From contig NZ_JBBMEX010000015.1 of assembly GCF_040096355.1 (NCBI RefSeq), forward strand, positions 11,390 to 75,389: a DNA stretch of 64,000 nt, given 5' to 3'. Shown here piece after piece: positions 7,970 to 17,018 of the stretch. This DNA comes from Maccoyibacter intestinihominis. Its GTDB lineage: Bacteria; Bacillota; Clostridia; Lachnospirales; Lachnospiraceae. A program made the translations under genes and the position numbers. The notes below the pieces were generated by a model. The model was given only the letters and a program-made list of their open reading frames with translations. It made no database searches and had not been told where the DNA came from. Position 1 is the first letter of the stretch, and each line of letters starts with the position of its first letter.

Positions 7970-8782
7970 ATGAAAGTAACCATTGTCGTAGACAATATTG
8001 AACATGCAGGGATTCCCGGCGAGTGGGGATTTTGTGCCTACATAGAGCAGAACGGAAAGAAGCTGCTGTTAGATACTGGGGCATCTAACCTGTTTGCAGA
8101 CAATGCAGAAAAATTAAATATAGATTTAAAAGATGTGGATTTTGCGGTATTATCGCATGCACATTATGACCACGCCAATGGGATGGGAAAATTCTTTGAA
8201 ATCAATGAGAAGGCACCGTTTTATTTGCAGGAAGGATGCGGCGAAAACTGCTATTTTAAGAAAGGCTTTGTCAGAAAATATATTGGGATTCCGAAGGGGA
8301 TTACGAAAAGATATCAGGATAGAATCAAATATGTTTCCGGGATTTGTCCGATTGCAGAGGGAATTTATCTGGTGTCACATTCCACGCCGCATTTAGAACA
8401 GATCGGGAAAAAAGAGATGATGTACCAAAAGACAAAGCTGGGCTGGAAACCGGATAATTTTTGCCATGAGCAGAGTCTGGTACTGGATACGGACAGCGGT
8501 TTAGTCATCTTCAACAGTTGTTCCCACGGAGGTGTTGTGAATATCATTAATGAGGTAAAAGCTGCATTTCCGGAACAAAAAATTACTGCATTAATTGGAG
8601 GTTTTCACATCTTCAGGCATCCGGAAGCGGCAATCCGGGAGCTCGCAAAATTAATAAAAGAAACAGGAATTCAGCGTATTTACACCGGACATTGCTCGAA
8701 GGAAAGAGGTTATAGAATTTTAAGAGAAGAGCTTGGGGACATGGCAGGTCAGTTCTATGTCGGAATGGAATTAGAGTTCTAG
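7970..8782 (+). CDS. Metallo-beta-lactamase-fold hydrolase (COG1237-like)
   Basis: A 270-residue cytoplasmic protein. The metal site HxHxDH appears as SHAHYDHANGM near residue 63, with later ligands in HSTPH, SCSHGGVVN and IGGFHIF. The layout matches COG1237, whose archaeal member acts in methanopterin synthesis; in Clostridia the substrate is not known. A good AAAGGAG site precedes the ATG, and a TATAAT lies at 7928-7933. It is divergent from the KilA-N gene. Confidence 0.85.
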   Translation: MKVTIVVDNIEHAGIPGEWGFCAYIEQNGKKLLLDTGASNLFADNAEKLNIDLKDVDFAVLSHAHYDHANGMGKFFEINEKAPFYLQEGCGENCYFKKGFVRKYIGIPKGITKRYQDRIKYVSGICPIAEGIYLVSHSTPHLEQIGKKEMMYQKTKLGWKPDNFCHEQSLVLDTDSGLVIFNSCSHGGVVNIINEVKAAFPEQKITALIGGFHIFRHPEAAIRELAKLIKETGIQRIYTGHCSKERGYRILREELGDMAGQFYVGMELEF

Positions 8783-8830
8783 CACATGTTCTGATATGCC
8801 GGATAGAATCAAAATGTGAGGTACTAATCA

Positions 8831-9436
8831 ATGGAGAGAGAACATAACGAGATCAACATTCGTGTTGCCACGGTGGAGGATGCACAGCAGATTTTACAAA
8901 TCTATGCACCTTATATAGAAAAAACGGCAATTACATTTGAATATGAAGTCCCTGCATTAGAGGAATTTCGTGGAAGGATACAACATACCTTAAAGAAATA
9001 TCCATATCTGGTTGCAGAAGAAGCAGGTGAGATTTTAGGGTATGCCTATACGGGACCGTTCAAGGAACGTGCAGCGTATGACTGGGCAGTGGAAACCACG
9101 ATTTATGTAAAAGAGGACAAAAAGCAAAGAGGAATTGGCAAGCTGCTGTATCAGGCACTTGAAGAAATTTCAAAGGCTCAAAATATATTGAATATGAATG
9201 CCTGCATAGCTTATCCCGAAAATGAGGATGAACACCTGACAAAAAACAGTGTGCAATTTCATGAGCATTTAGGGTATCAGATGGTAGGAACATTTCATCA
9301 ATGTGGTTACAAGTTTGAAACATGGTATCATATGGTCTGGATGGAAAAATTTATCGGGGAACACCAAGTGCCGTCGGCTGAGGTGATTCCCTTTGCGGAT
9401 ATGGAGGATATGAATTGGAGGACAGGAAAGATATGA
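8831..9436 (+). CDS. GNAT acetyltransferase, phosphinothricin-acetyltransferase-like
   Basis: A 201-residue protein with the Pat/Bar subfamily pattern: IRVATVEDAQQILQIYAPYI at the start, ITFEYEVP, VAEEAGEILGYAYTGPF, acetyl-CoA loop KKQRGIGKLLYQALE, and FHEHLGYQMVGTFHQCGYKF. Family members acetylate the amino group of phosphinothricin or methionine sulfoximine-like compounds; the true substrate here is unknown. The C-terminus runs about 20 residues past the usual end. The stop overlaps the next start (ATGA). Confidence 0.8.
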   Translation: MEREHNEINIRVATVEDAQQILQIYAPYIEKTAITFEYEVPALEEFRGRIQHTLKKYPYLVAEEAGEILGYAYTGPFKERAAYDWAVETTIYVKEDKKQRGIGKLLYQALEEISKAQNILNMNACIAYPENEDEHLTKNSVQFHEHLGYQMVGTFHQCGYKFETWYHMVWMEKFIGEHQVPSAEVIPFADMEDMNWRTGKI

Positions 9437-9861
9437 ATCATAAAGAGGAGTTGAACGTAGACGAGGGTCTGCGTGGCAACGAACAGATAGAAGAGGCAAT
9501 CGCAGCACTTCAACAGGAGCCGTCTCAGGAAATGTTAGCACATACACTGACGTGCATACGCAGACGTATGAATGAAAATGGACAGGTCATCATAGCAGTA
9601 GAACCTCCGGTTGGAGATCAGGGGATGCAGGTGCAGGCGGTTCAGACAGATGACGGAGCGAACTGGTGGGTGGCATTTACCGGATTTGAAGAAGAGATAA
9701 AAGGAAGTGAAGGAGTCATGTCCACCTTTTTAACCGATATGGGACATCTGTTTACTTCTGCTTTAGAAGTAGAGGAGATTAGTGGTATCATACTGAATCC
9801 GTGGAACCGAACATTAATGTTAAATAAAAAATTAATAAATATTATATTGGGAAATTGTTAA
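9433..9861 (+). CDS. SseB N-terminal domain-like protein
   Basis: A 142-residue soluble protein. The stretch DGANWWVAFTGFEEE and the C-terminal GIILNPWNRTLMLNKKLI match the SseB-type domain, where NPW is a hallmark. Function in Firmicutes is unknown. The ATG at 9433 overlaps the previous stop by four bases, and AGGAAAG lies just upstream; a TTG at 9415 is weaker. It appears co-translated with the acetyltransferase. Confidence 0.6.
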   Translation: MNHKEELNVDEGLRGNEQIEEAIAALQQEPSQEMLAHTLTCIRRRMNENGQVIIAVEPPVGDQGMQVQAVQTDDGANWWVAFTGFEEEIKGSEGVMSTFLTDMGHLFTSALEVEEISGIILNPWNRTLMLNKKLINIILGNC

Positions 9862-9885
9862 AGGAAAACGAAATGGCGTTATTGA

Positions 9886-9915
9886 TTGACAAAAGAAGAA
9901 CAATTCCTTTATACT
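9886..9915 (+). promoter_or_regulatory. Promoter of the ArsR-type regulator
   Basis: TTGACA at 9886-9891, 18 bases, TATACT at 9910-9915. No 12-2-12 palindrome was seen here, unlike the ATPase promoter. Confidence 0.65.
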
Positions 9916-9935
9916 AAAATGAAGAGGTGTGATTC

Positions 9936-10310
9936 GTGAAAAAAGCAGAAGATTCCCAATTAAATTATAATGAAGAAGCCGTGACATGCGTAAAAAATGA
10001 GATGATACCGGATGAATATGTGACGAAGCTGGCATCCTTTTTTAAGTCGGTCAGCGAGGAGAACCGGGTGCGGATGATTTTCGCCTTATCCAAGCGGGAG
10101 ATGTGTGTGAATGACATTGCAGCGGCGCTTGGCATTTCCCAATCTCTGGTGTCCCATCAGTTAAAACTGTTAAAGCTCGAAGGACAGGTGAAATCCCGAA
10201 GAGAGGGAAAGAATGTATACTATTCTCTGGATGATCAGCATGTAGTAGACATTTTTGAAGAGGCATTAAAGCACATTATGCATCGCATGGAAGAGGGGAA
10301 TAAGTCCTGA
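9936..10310 (+). CDS. ArsR/SmtB-family zinc-type repressor
   Basis: A 124-residue winged-helix protein. The recognition helix region is CVNDIAAALGISQSLVSHQLKLL. Near the C-terminus, DQH followed ten residues later by HIMH gives the alpha-5 metal motif DxH-x10-HxxH of SmtB/CzrA, which senses Zn(II) or Co(II). A vicinal CVC-type alpha-3 site is absent (only MCVND), arguing against a cadmium/lead CadC sensor. The start is GTG after GAGGTG. The likely target is the P-type ATPase 1.4 kb downstream, which carries an ArsR-type operator. Confidence 0.82.
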   Translation: MKKAEDSQLNYNEEAVTCVKNEMIPDEYVTKLASFFKSVSEENRVRMIFALSKREMCVNDIAAALGISQSLVSHQLKLLKLEGQVKSRREGKNVYYSLDDQHVVDIFEEALKHIMHRMEEGNKS

Positions 10311-10330
10311 TTAGTAATGTGAAGGAGTAG

Positions 10331-10423
10331 TTAGAGCCGGAGGGCTACATTTTAAAACCGATTGACGGAAAGAAGTTAATAGAACGCATTGAGAATTATT
10401 TTCAGAGCGGGGGTAACGTATGA
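10331..10423 (+). pseudogene. Response regulator receiver-domain remnant
   Basis: The frame reads EGYILKPIDGKKLIERIENY, the final strand and helix of a receiver domain, including the conserved KP. The rest of the gene is missing. Its stop overlaps the next ATG (ATGA), showing an old regulator-kinase operon. Confidence 0.6.
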
Positions 10424-11303
10424 TAAAAATGCAGACAGCGCTATTAATACTGACAGTATTTATTGCCTGTCTGTATTTTAGTGCAAAAAGAAAAAATGAT
10501 ATCAATCACAAGCTGTTCAACAGTATGCTGATTATGGGAATCGTAAACTTGACCTTTGACATCGTGACCGTTTATACTGTGAATCATTTAGAGGAAGTTT
10601 CATCGGTTGTCAATCGGGTGTGCCACGATATTTTTGTCTGGTACTGACAGTTATTTATGTGATACGCTACCGCTCGAAACTGAGCCAGAAGAAGCGTATT
10701 CTCATTCTGATACCAATGGCGGTAGAGATTGCAGTTTCAGTCTATCAGCTTTTTTATCCGGTCAGTCTGATTAGTGGTTTTGGTATTTTTCTGATTATGT
10801 TTTCGATTTATTTGATCCATGAAAGCCCGGATATCCAGATGGCGGAAGAACTGAAAGAGGCAAAGGCAAAAGCCGAGCAGGCAAATCAGGCAAAATCAGA
10901 TTTTTTAGCAAGTATGTCCAATGAGATACGAACCCCAATCAATGCCATTATCGGTATGGATGAGATGATTCTGCGGGAATATGAAGATGAAACCCTGCAT
11001 CGGATGCGGAGTATGGGAGATATTCCGTGTAAAGATATGACGGTGATTATTCTGACTGCAAATGCAGTAACCGGGGCAAGAGAGGAATATTTAGAAGAGG
11101 GATTTACGGATTTTTTAGCAAAACCGATTGACAGTACGCATCTTGAAAAAATGCTATGCACCTACCTTCCGAAAGAATTATTAGAAGAAGGTATGCCACA
11201 GGAGCATCAGGACAGCAGCAAAAAAGAGGAAACCGTATCGAAAGATATTTTAGATGTAGATTGTGGAATGGGGCTGATTGATGGAGTGATGAATGAGAGT
11301 TAA
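10420..11303 (+). pseudogene. Decayed hybrid histidine kinase
   Basis: Two frames together give one broken gene. The first (10420-10647) encodes membrane segments and runs out at a frameshift near 10620-10645. The second continues with membrane helices, a coiled coil (EELKEAKAKAEQANQAKSDF) and a HisKA helix, but the phospho-histidine is replaced by asparagine (SMSNEIRTPINAII). After about 20 more residues it jumps to the second half of a receiver domain (VIILTANAV, FLAKPID), so the ATPase domain and half the receiver are deleted. It cannot act as a kinase. Confidence 0.75.
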
Positions 11304-11340
11304 TTATTGATTATAAAGTTCAGATGACAAATGTTGTATC

Positions 11341-11527
11341 CTAACCGACCAGTCAGACGCTCACACAAAGGAATATTCCCAGTTTCCTTGTGCAGAACAT
11401 TCCAATGAACCTCTGAAACCGGAAATCGTGTTCGCCGATGGACTCCACGATTTCCTGAGTTTCATTTCCCTTGCACAAAAAGAAACTTTTCATATTCCTT
11501 TGTGGGAGCTGTGAATAGGCGGTTATA
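11341..11527. repeat. Long imperfect palindrome (MITE-like or structured RNA)
   Basis: Most of these bases pair with each other. Examples: TAACCG/CGGTTA at the ends, CACAAAGGAATAT (11364-11376) with ATATTCCTTTGTG, AGTTTC/GAAACT, TTGTGCA/TGCACAA, and GGAAATCGTG/CACGATTTCC around a 15-base loop at 11431-11445. Small bulges interrupt it. It contains no gene. Confidence 0.6.
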
Positions 11528-11599
11528 GAACCGTATTTGCCATCGGAAACTTATTGAGAAAAGCTCTCATTTATTTTGAGCGAAATTTAATAGAAGTAG

Positions 11600-11663
11600 T
11601 TGACAAATGGAAATAATAAGAATATTATAAGGATAAACATATGAATAGATGTTCAAATGAACA
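11600..11663 (+). promoter_or_regulatory. Promoter and ArsR-type operator of the P-type ATPase
   Basis: TTGACA (11600-11605), 17 bases, TATTAT (11623-11628). Downstream lie TGAATAGATGTTCA (11642-11655) and the perfect palindrome TGTTCAAATGAACA (11650-11663), which matches the 12-2-12 type operator of SmtB/CzrA repressors. Confidence 0.75.
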
Positions 11664-11705
11664 GATAATAAAATGATTAACAATAAGAAGAGAGGAGTCG
11701 ATTTT

Positions 11706-13982
11706 ATGAATAAAGAATTACATGAACATGAACATCATCACGATGATGGCTGTTGCTGTGGACATGAGCATGAACATCATCACGATGACGATTGCTGCTG
11801 TGGACATGAGCATCACGAACACGACCACCATGAGCATCACCACGTTGCAGAGAATATTCCGGCAGACCACAAGACGAAGGTTTATACAATTGAAAATCTG
11901 GGTTGTGCCAACTGTGCCGCAAAGATGGAGAGCCGGATTAACCAGTTAGAGGAGGTATCCGATGCGACCATTACGTTTGCAACAAAACAGCTTCGTGTCA
12001 GTGCAAAGAATCCGGATGCCTTATTAAATGAGATACAGGAAATCTGTGCAGGCATTGAGGTCGGAGTACAGGTTGTAGAGAAAAAAGAGCAGCGTCAGAA
12101 TACCGCACAGAAGCGGGAGAGAAAAGCGGAGCAGAAAAAAGAACTGTATACCATTATCGCAGGAGCCGTATTATTCTTAGGTACGGTGCTGGTAAATGAA
12201 GTGATGGGTTACGAGGATTACAGTTTTCCATTCTTTTTGGCATTTGCAGTATCCTACCTGATCTTAGGTGGAGAGGTTCTTTTAAGTGCCGGTAAAAATA
12301 TTTTAAAAGGCCAGATGTTTGACGAGAATTTTCTGATGAGTATTGCAACACTCGGATCATTTGCAATCCATAAATATCCGGAAGCAGTCGGCGTTATGCT
12401 GTTCTTTAGAATCGGAGAATTTTTTGAAGATGTGGCAGTTGAAAAGAGCCGAAGTCAGATCATGGAGGCAGTGGATTTAAGACCGGAAGTAGTCCTTTTA
12501 GAAAAAGACGGTCAGATCACTGAAATCCCTGCGGAAGAGGCAAAAGCAGGAGATATCGTACAGGTACGTCCGGGCGACCGTATTCCGTTAGATGGAGTTG
12601 TCATTGAAGGCGAGAGCCGTATTGATACTTCCGCAGTTACAGGCGAGCCGGTGCCGGTAGCAGTCCGAGAGGGTTCTGAGGCAGTTTCCGGGTGTGTCAA
12701 TATTTCGGGACTGTTACGCATCCGCGTAGAAAAACCGTTAGAAGAATCCATGGTCAGCAGGATCTTAAATTCGGTAGAAAATGCAGCAGCAGGCAAACCG
12801 AAGATTGACCATTTTATTACAAGATTCGCAAGAGTCTATACACCGATCGTAGTTGCGCTGGCATTGTTTACGGCGATCGCCATTCCGTTGATCACAGGTC
12901 AGGAATTTTATCCTTGGATCTACACAGCATTGAGTTTTCTGGTAATGAGCTGCCCATGTGCAGTGGTACTGAGTGTTCCGCTTGCATTTTTCTGCGGGAT
13001 CGGAGCAGGTTCTAAACGTGGAATCCTTTTTAAAGGCGGAGTTGCCATTGAGGCATTGAAAAATGTAAAAGCAGTTGTTATGGATAAGACGGGAACTATT
13101 ACCAAAGGAAACTTCGATGTACAGAAGGTACTGACACAGGATGAGTGGTCAGAAGAAGCAGTGTTATCCATGGCGGCAGCCTGTGAAAGTGCATCGACAC
13201 ATCCGATCGCAGTCAGCATTGTAACAGCGGCAAAAAATAAAAATCTTTCGATCGAAAAACCAAGTGAGATTGAAGAAATTTCCGGTAAAGGAATCCGTGC
13301 CATCCAGAACGGCAGACAGCTTTTATGTGGAAATGTGAAGCTGATGCAGGCATTTGATGTGGATTTAAGTTCCTATCAAAAAGAAGGAAGCGCTTCTGAA
13401 GTACTTTTAGCCGTAGATAAAAATTACGCAGGATGCATCATCGTTTCCGATACTTTAAAAGAAGAAGCACCAAAGGCGATCGCGCGTATCAAGGGACAGA
13501 ATTTAAAGACAGTTATGTTAACCGGAGATGCATTAGAAAGTGCAGAGGAAATTGCAGCATTAGCAGGTGTGGAAGAAGTTCATGCAAGACTGCTCCCGGA
13601 AGATAAACTTTCCGAGCTTCAAAAAATCCGTGAAAAAGACGGAAGCGTGATGTTTGTCGGTGATGGCATCAACGATGCACCGGTACTTGCAGGAGCAGAT
13701 GTCGGAGCAGCGATGGGAAGTGGAGCAGATGCAGCGATTGAGGCAGCAGACGTTGTATTTATGAATTCGAACATGGATGCAATCCCGCAGGCGATCGCAC
13801 TTGCAAATAAGACCGGAGCGGTAGCAATGCAAAACGTGATCTTTGCGATTGGAATCAAAGTAATCGTTATGATCTTAGGACTGACAGGAATCTATACCAA
13901 TATGTGGTTAGCAGTATTCGCCGATACAGGTGTTGCATTCTTATGTATTTTGAATTCGATCCGAATTTTACGTCAGAAGTAA
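11706..13982 (+). CDS. Zn/Cd/Pb-type P1B ATPase with His-rich N-terminus
   Basis: A 758-residue membrane pump that exports divalent metal from the cytoplasm. The first 45 residues are almost all His, Glu, Asp and Cys, with a tandem unit HHHDDGCCCGHEHE / HHHDDDCCCGHEHH. An HMA domain follows with the metal-binding GCANC. Then come the actuator TGEP, the CPC motif in transmembrane helix 6 (MSCPCAVVLSVP), the phosphorylation site DKTGT, the HP motif (STHPIA) and GDGINDAP. The ATG at 11706 has GAGGAG upstream; an ATG at 11673 would lie too close to the operator. Zinc-dependent control by the upstream ArsR protein is inferred. Confidence 0.9.
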   Translation: MNKELHEHEHHHDDGCCCGHEHEHHHDDDCCCGHEHHEHDHHEHHHVAENIPADHKTKVYTIENLGCANCAAKMESRINQLEEVSDATITFATKQLRVSAKNPDALLNEIQEICAGIEVGVQVVEKKEQRQNTAQKRERKAEQKKELYTIIAGAVLFLGTVLVNEVMGYEDYSFPFFLAFAVSYLILGGEVLLSAGKNILKGQMFDENFLMSIATLGSFAIHKYPEAVGVMLFFRIGEFFEDVAVEKSRSQIMEAVDLRPEVVLLEKDGQITEIPAEEAKAGDIVQVRPGDRIPLDGVVIEGESRIDTSAVTGEPVPVAVREGSEAVSGCVNISGLLRIRVEKPLEESMVSRILNSVENAAAGKPKIDHFITRFARVYTPIVVALALFTAIAIPLITGQEFYPWIYTALSFLVMSCPCAVVLSVPLAFFCGIGAGSKRGILFKGGVAIEALKNVKAVVMDKTGTITKGNFDVQKVLTQDEWSEEAVLSMAAACESASTHPIAVSIVTAAKNKNLSIEKPSEIEEISGKGIRAIQNGRQLLCGNVKLMQAFDVDLSSYQKEGSASEVLLAVDKNYAGCIIVSDTLKEEAPKAIARIKGQNLKTVMLTGDALESAEEIAALAGVEEVHARLLPEDKLSELQKIREKDGSVMFVGDGINDAPVLAGADVGAAMGSGADAAIEAADVVFMNSNMDAIPQAIALANKTGAVAMQNVIFAIGIKVIVMILGLTGIYTNMWLAVFADTGVAFLCILNSIRILRQK

Positions 13983-14072
13983 TACAAAAAAATATAAGAT
14001 TGCAATTTGACAGAAGGGAAACAGGAAACAAAATAAAATTTCTGCATATACTAAAGCCTGGAGGTATTGTAT

Positions 14073-14621
14073 ATGCAGAGAAATTGTACACAAATTAAAA
14101 AATGGGAAATCGCAGAATTTATATTTATCGCCATCGTGGGAACGCTGCTTCATTTTGTCTATGACTGGAGCGGACAGAATCCGGCGGTGGGCATTATCGC
14201 GCCGGTCAGTGAGAGTACATGGGAACATTTAAAGCTGCTCTTTATGCCGGCACTTTTATTTACACTGATCCAGGAGGCAGTGGTTGGCAAAGATTATCCG
14301 TGTCTATTGACGCAAAAAGCAAAAGCCGTCTTAGCGGGTATGGCGTGGATCGTCGTAGGATTTTATACCTATACCGGCGTTTGGGGGAAAGATGTGGCAT
14401 GGATAGATATTCTCTTGTTTTACACCGCAGTGGCATTGTATACATGGCTTTCTAAACGCAGTATAGAAAAAGAGAAAAAATACTGCAATGCAGGAGTGGG
14501 AACGGCAGTCTTTGTGCTGACATTTATCCTGTTTTTGGTGTTCACGGTACAACCGCCAAAGATCGGACTGTTTCAGGACCCGCAGATGGGAAGTGTGAAC
14601 GTAAGTAAAATGCTTGTTTAG
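14073..14621 (+). CDS. DUF6512-like integral membrane protein
   Basis: A 182-residue protein with about five hydrophobic helices. The N-terminal part has FVYDWSGQNPAVGIIAPVSE and STWEHLKLLF, a conserved block seen in a Firmicutes membrane family of unknown function (DUF6512 is my best match). A GGAGG site precedes the ATG at 14073. It is not clearly linked to either neighbour. Confidence 0.6.
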   Translation: MQRNCTQIKKWEIAEFIFIAIVGTLLHFVYDWSGQNPAVGIIAPVSESTWEHLKLLFMPALLFTLIQEAVVGKDYPCLLTQKAKAVLAGMAWIVVGFYTYTGVWGKDVAWIDILLFYTAVALYTWLSKRSIEKEKKYCNAGVGTAVFVLTFILFLVFTVQPPKIGLFQDPQMGSVNVSKMLV

Positions 14622-14691
14622 AAAATATTTAGAAATTCCCCTATCGCAGTTTAGGAATGTGTTATAAAATATAAAAAAATTGTGATAAAAT
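14616..14691 (+). promoter_or_regulatory. Direct-repeat activator sites and promoter of the two-component operon
   Basis: Three copies of an 11-bp word begin at 14616 (GTTTAGAAAAT), 14627 (ATTTAGAAATT) and 14649 (GTTTAGGAATG), i.e. offsets 0, 11 and 33. An extended -10 (TGATAAAAT) ends at 14691. The same spacing recurs before yhgE. Confidence 0.6.
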
Positions 14692-14703
14692 GAGGGAATA
14701 AAA

Positions 14704-16146
14704 ATGACGATCAGAAAAAGACTATCGAGAACCAATACAAGGATTTTGCTGTTTGCGCTGTTATCGCTGTTAGTAATCGGTGTATTTATTATAGAGATTT
14801 TTGAAAAAACCTATTTAGAGCAGGCGATCAACTATGTAAAATTACAGGATCATTCCGTAGAACTAGTAGATTTTTTGGATGAATATCAATTTTCGGAGGA
14901 TGAGATCGGAACACTCGGAAAAAAGATCCGGAGCTATGGTCACAACTTTTATATTGCAAAAGACAGGCAAAGAGTCAGTACGGATTTTTCTACAAAACAG
15001 CTTCGGGAGATGCAGTATTTAGATTCCTATGTTACCATCAATGAGCCGGCAGATGTATTTGTCTGGCGGACGGCAACGATGATCTTTAAAAGTTATGAGA
15101 CAGAGACCGGAACCTATCAGGTGGTAGCGCTCCGCAATGATGAGAACACCAGACAGATCAATCCGAACAGGGAGACATATCGGTGGCTGATACCTATCTT
15201 TACGGCGATCGGTGTTCTGGCGATCGTGATCATTGTGGGGATCAGCAGATATTTCAGCCGGAAGTTAGAAAACAGGATCATGGAGCCGATCGAAAAGCTG
15301 ATCGATGCGGCAAACCGTGTCGAGGATGGAAACTTTGAAGAGCATGTGGAATATGAAGGAGAGGAAGAGTTTGAAAAACTCTGCCATTCCTTTAATACCA
15401 TGCAGGACAGTCTTGCGGCGGGCGTGGACCGGGCAGAAGAATATGATAAGGCAAAGACAGAGATGATCGCCGGAATGTCTCACGACCTTCGGACACCGCT
15501 GACCTCGATCAAAGGTTATATCAAAGGAGTCAAAGACGGAGTTGCCAATACACCACAGAAGCAGGAGCAGTATTTAGACATTGCCTATCAGAAGGCATGT
15601 GCCATGGATGTGTTGCTACGAAAACTTTCGGATTTTTCAAAGTTAGAGACCGGAAATATGCCGATGGAGCCGGTAACGACCGATTTTGGAGCATTTTTAC
15701 AGGAGATGCTGGATGATAATGAACAATACCTGAGAGAAAAAGATGTGAATGTCATATTTTTTGTACCGGAGGAAAAAGTGATCACCTGCATCGACCATGA
15801 GCAGACCAAACGCGTTCTCCGCAACATCATGGAAAACAGCATGAAATACCGCTGCAGGGAACAGGTATTAATCCGCATGAACCTGATCCCGAATAAAGAG
15901 TCGGTCATTTTAAAGATCACGGATGACGGAGAAGGAGTACCGGAGGAAAAACTGCCGCATCTATTTGAACAGTTCTATCGCGGAGATGAGACAAGAAACA
16001 GCAGGATTGACGGAGACGGACTCGGACTGTACATAGCAAAACGCATTATAGAACAGCAGGGCGGAAGCATCAGTGCTTCAAACCATGGCGGGTTCTGTAT
16101 TACGATCATACTTCCGAGAGTGGGAGAAGAACAGGAGCAGATATGA
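14704..16146 (+). CDS. Sensor histidine kinase (HAMP, HisKA, HATPase)
   Basis: A 480-residue kinase: membrane helix at about 14-34, an extracellular domain of about 120 residues, a second helix at about 160-182, HAMP (RIMEPIEKLIDAANRVEDGN), HisKA with the phospho-acceptor in MSHDLRTPLTSIKGY, and HATPase boxes (NIMENSMKY, DDGEGVP, GDGLGLYIAKRI). It overlaps the next gene by four bases, so regulator and kinase are one unit. The signal is unknown; the yhgE link suggests cell-envelope stress. Confidence 0.9.
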   Translation: MTIRKRLSRTNTRILLFALLSLLVIGVFIIEIFEKTYLEQAINYVKLQDHSVELVDFLDEYQFSEDEIGTLGKKIRSYGHNFYIAKDRQRVSTDFSTKQLREMQYLDSYVTINEPADVFVWRTATMIFKSYETETGTYQVVALRNDENTRQINPNRETYRWLIPIFTAIGVLAIVIIVGISRYFSRKLENRIMEPIEKLIDAANRVEDGNFEEHVEYEGEEEFEKLCHSFNTMQDSLAAGVDRAEEYDKAKTEMIAGMSHDLRTPLTSIKGYIKGVKDGVANTPQKQEQYLDIAYQKACAMDVLLRKLSDFSKLETGNMPMEPVTTDFGAFLQEMLDDNEQYLREKDVNVIFFVPEEKVITCIDHEQTKRVLRNIMENSMKYRCREQVLIRMNLIPNKESVILKITDDGEGVPEEKLPHLFEQFYRGDETRNSRIDGDGLGLYIAKRIIEQQGGSISASNHGGFCITIILPRVGEEQEQI

Positions 16147-16856
16147 GAGAAAAAATATTAATAGTAGAAGACGAAGAAGAAATTGCAATGTTAGAGCAGG
16201 ACTATCTGGAGATCAACGGATTTCAGACAAGGATCGAGAGTGATGGTGAGCAGGCGGTGGAACTGGCACTGACGGGAGAGTTTGATCTGATCTTATTGGA
16301 TCTCATGCTTCCGGGCAAAAACGGCTATGATATCTGCAGAGAGATCCGCGACAAAGTGGATGTTCCGATTTTAATGGTAACGGCACGCACCGAATCCATA
16401 GACAAGGTGCTGGGTCTGGGACTTGGAGCCGATGATTACATATCGAAACCGTTTGATCCGGCAGAACTGGTAGCAAGAGTAAAATCCCACTTAAACCGTT
16501 ACGAAAGACTGACGAAGAACGGTGAGCCGCAAAACGGCACCGAAGGACGGGAAAAAGATGTTATCAAAATTGATGGGATCGAGATACATACGAGAAGCTG
16601 GAAAGTATTTCGGGACGGCGAAGAGATCCGCTTCCCAAACCGTGAGTTTGAACTGTTGAAGTTTCTTGCGATGAATCCGAATATCGTTTTTTCAAAAGAG
16701 GAATTGTTTGAAAAAATCTGGGGCTATGATTATGTCGGGGATAGCGTGACCGTGACCGTACATATTAACCGGATCCGTGAAAAAATCGAAGAGGACAGCA
16801 AGAATCCAAAGATCATTGAAACGGTCTGGGGTGCGGGATATCGCCTGAATCGGTAG
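16143..16856 (+). CDS. OmpR/PhoB-type response regulator
   Basis: A 237-residue regulator. The receiver has the acidic pocket EDEEE, the phospho-acceptor in LILLDLMLP, and the lysine in YISKPFDP. The C-terminal winged helix has FPNREFELLKFLAMNPN and VTVTVHINRIREKIE. OmpR-family proteins bind direct repeats about 11 bp apart, matching the repeats at 14616-14659 and 16881-16924, so autoregulation and control of yhgE are likely. Confidence 0.92.
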   Translation: MREKILIVEDEEEIAMLEQDYLEINGFQTRIESDGEQAVELALTGEFDLILLDLMLPGKNGYDICREIRDKVDVPILMVTARTESIDKVLGLGLGADDYISKPFDPAELVARVKSHLNRYERLTKNGEPQNGTEGREKDVIKIDGIEIHTRSWKVFRDGEEIRFPNREFELLKFLAMNPNIVFSKEELFEKIWGYDYVGDSVTVTVHINRIREKIEEDSKNPKIIETVWGAGYRLNR

Positions 16857-16880
16857 AAATCTTAAGAATAAATCAAGAAA

Positions 16881-16957
16881 ATTTAGGTTTTGTTTAGAAA
16901 TGTTATAAATTCTGTTTAGGAGTTTTCGTTTGGAAATTTATTTCTCCATGCTACCAT
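16881..16957 (+). promoter_or_regulatory. Direct-repeat activator sites and promoter of yhgE
   Basis: ATTTAGGTTTT (16881), GTTTAGAAATG (16892) and GTTTAGGAGTT (16914) repeat the 0, 11, 33 spacing seen before the kinase gene. An extended -10 TGCTACCAT ends at 16957, at nearly the same distance from the third repeat (38 against 37 bases). Confidence 0.6.
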
Positions 16958-17018
16958 AACGTTGTAGGAAATATAGCAGTCGCAGTTATATTTTTCACAA
17001 TAATAAGGAGGAAAATGA

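Noticed and set aside
11704..11949. Met/Thr/Ile-rich and His/Val-rich frames over the His-rich start of the ATPase
   Set aside because: They are frame shadows of the CAT/CAC/GAT-rich coding repeat and lack ribosome sites.
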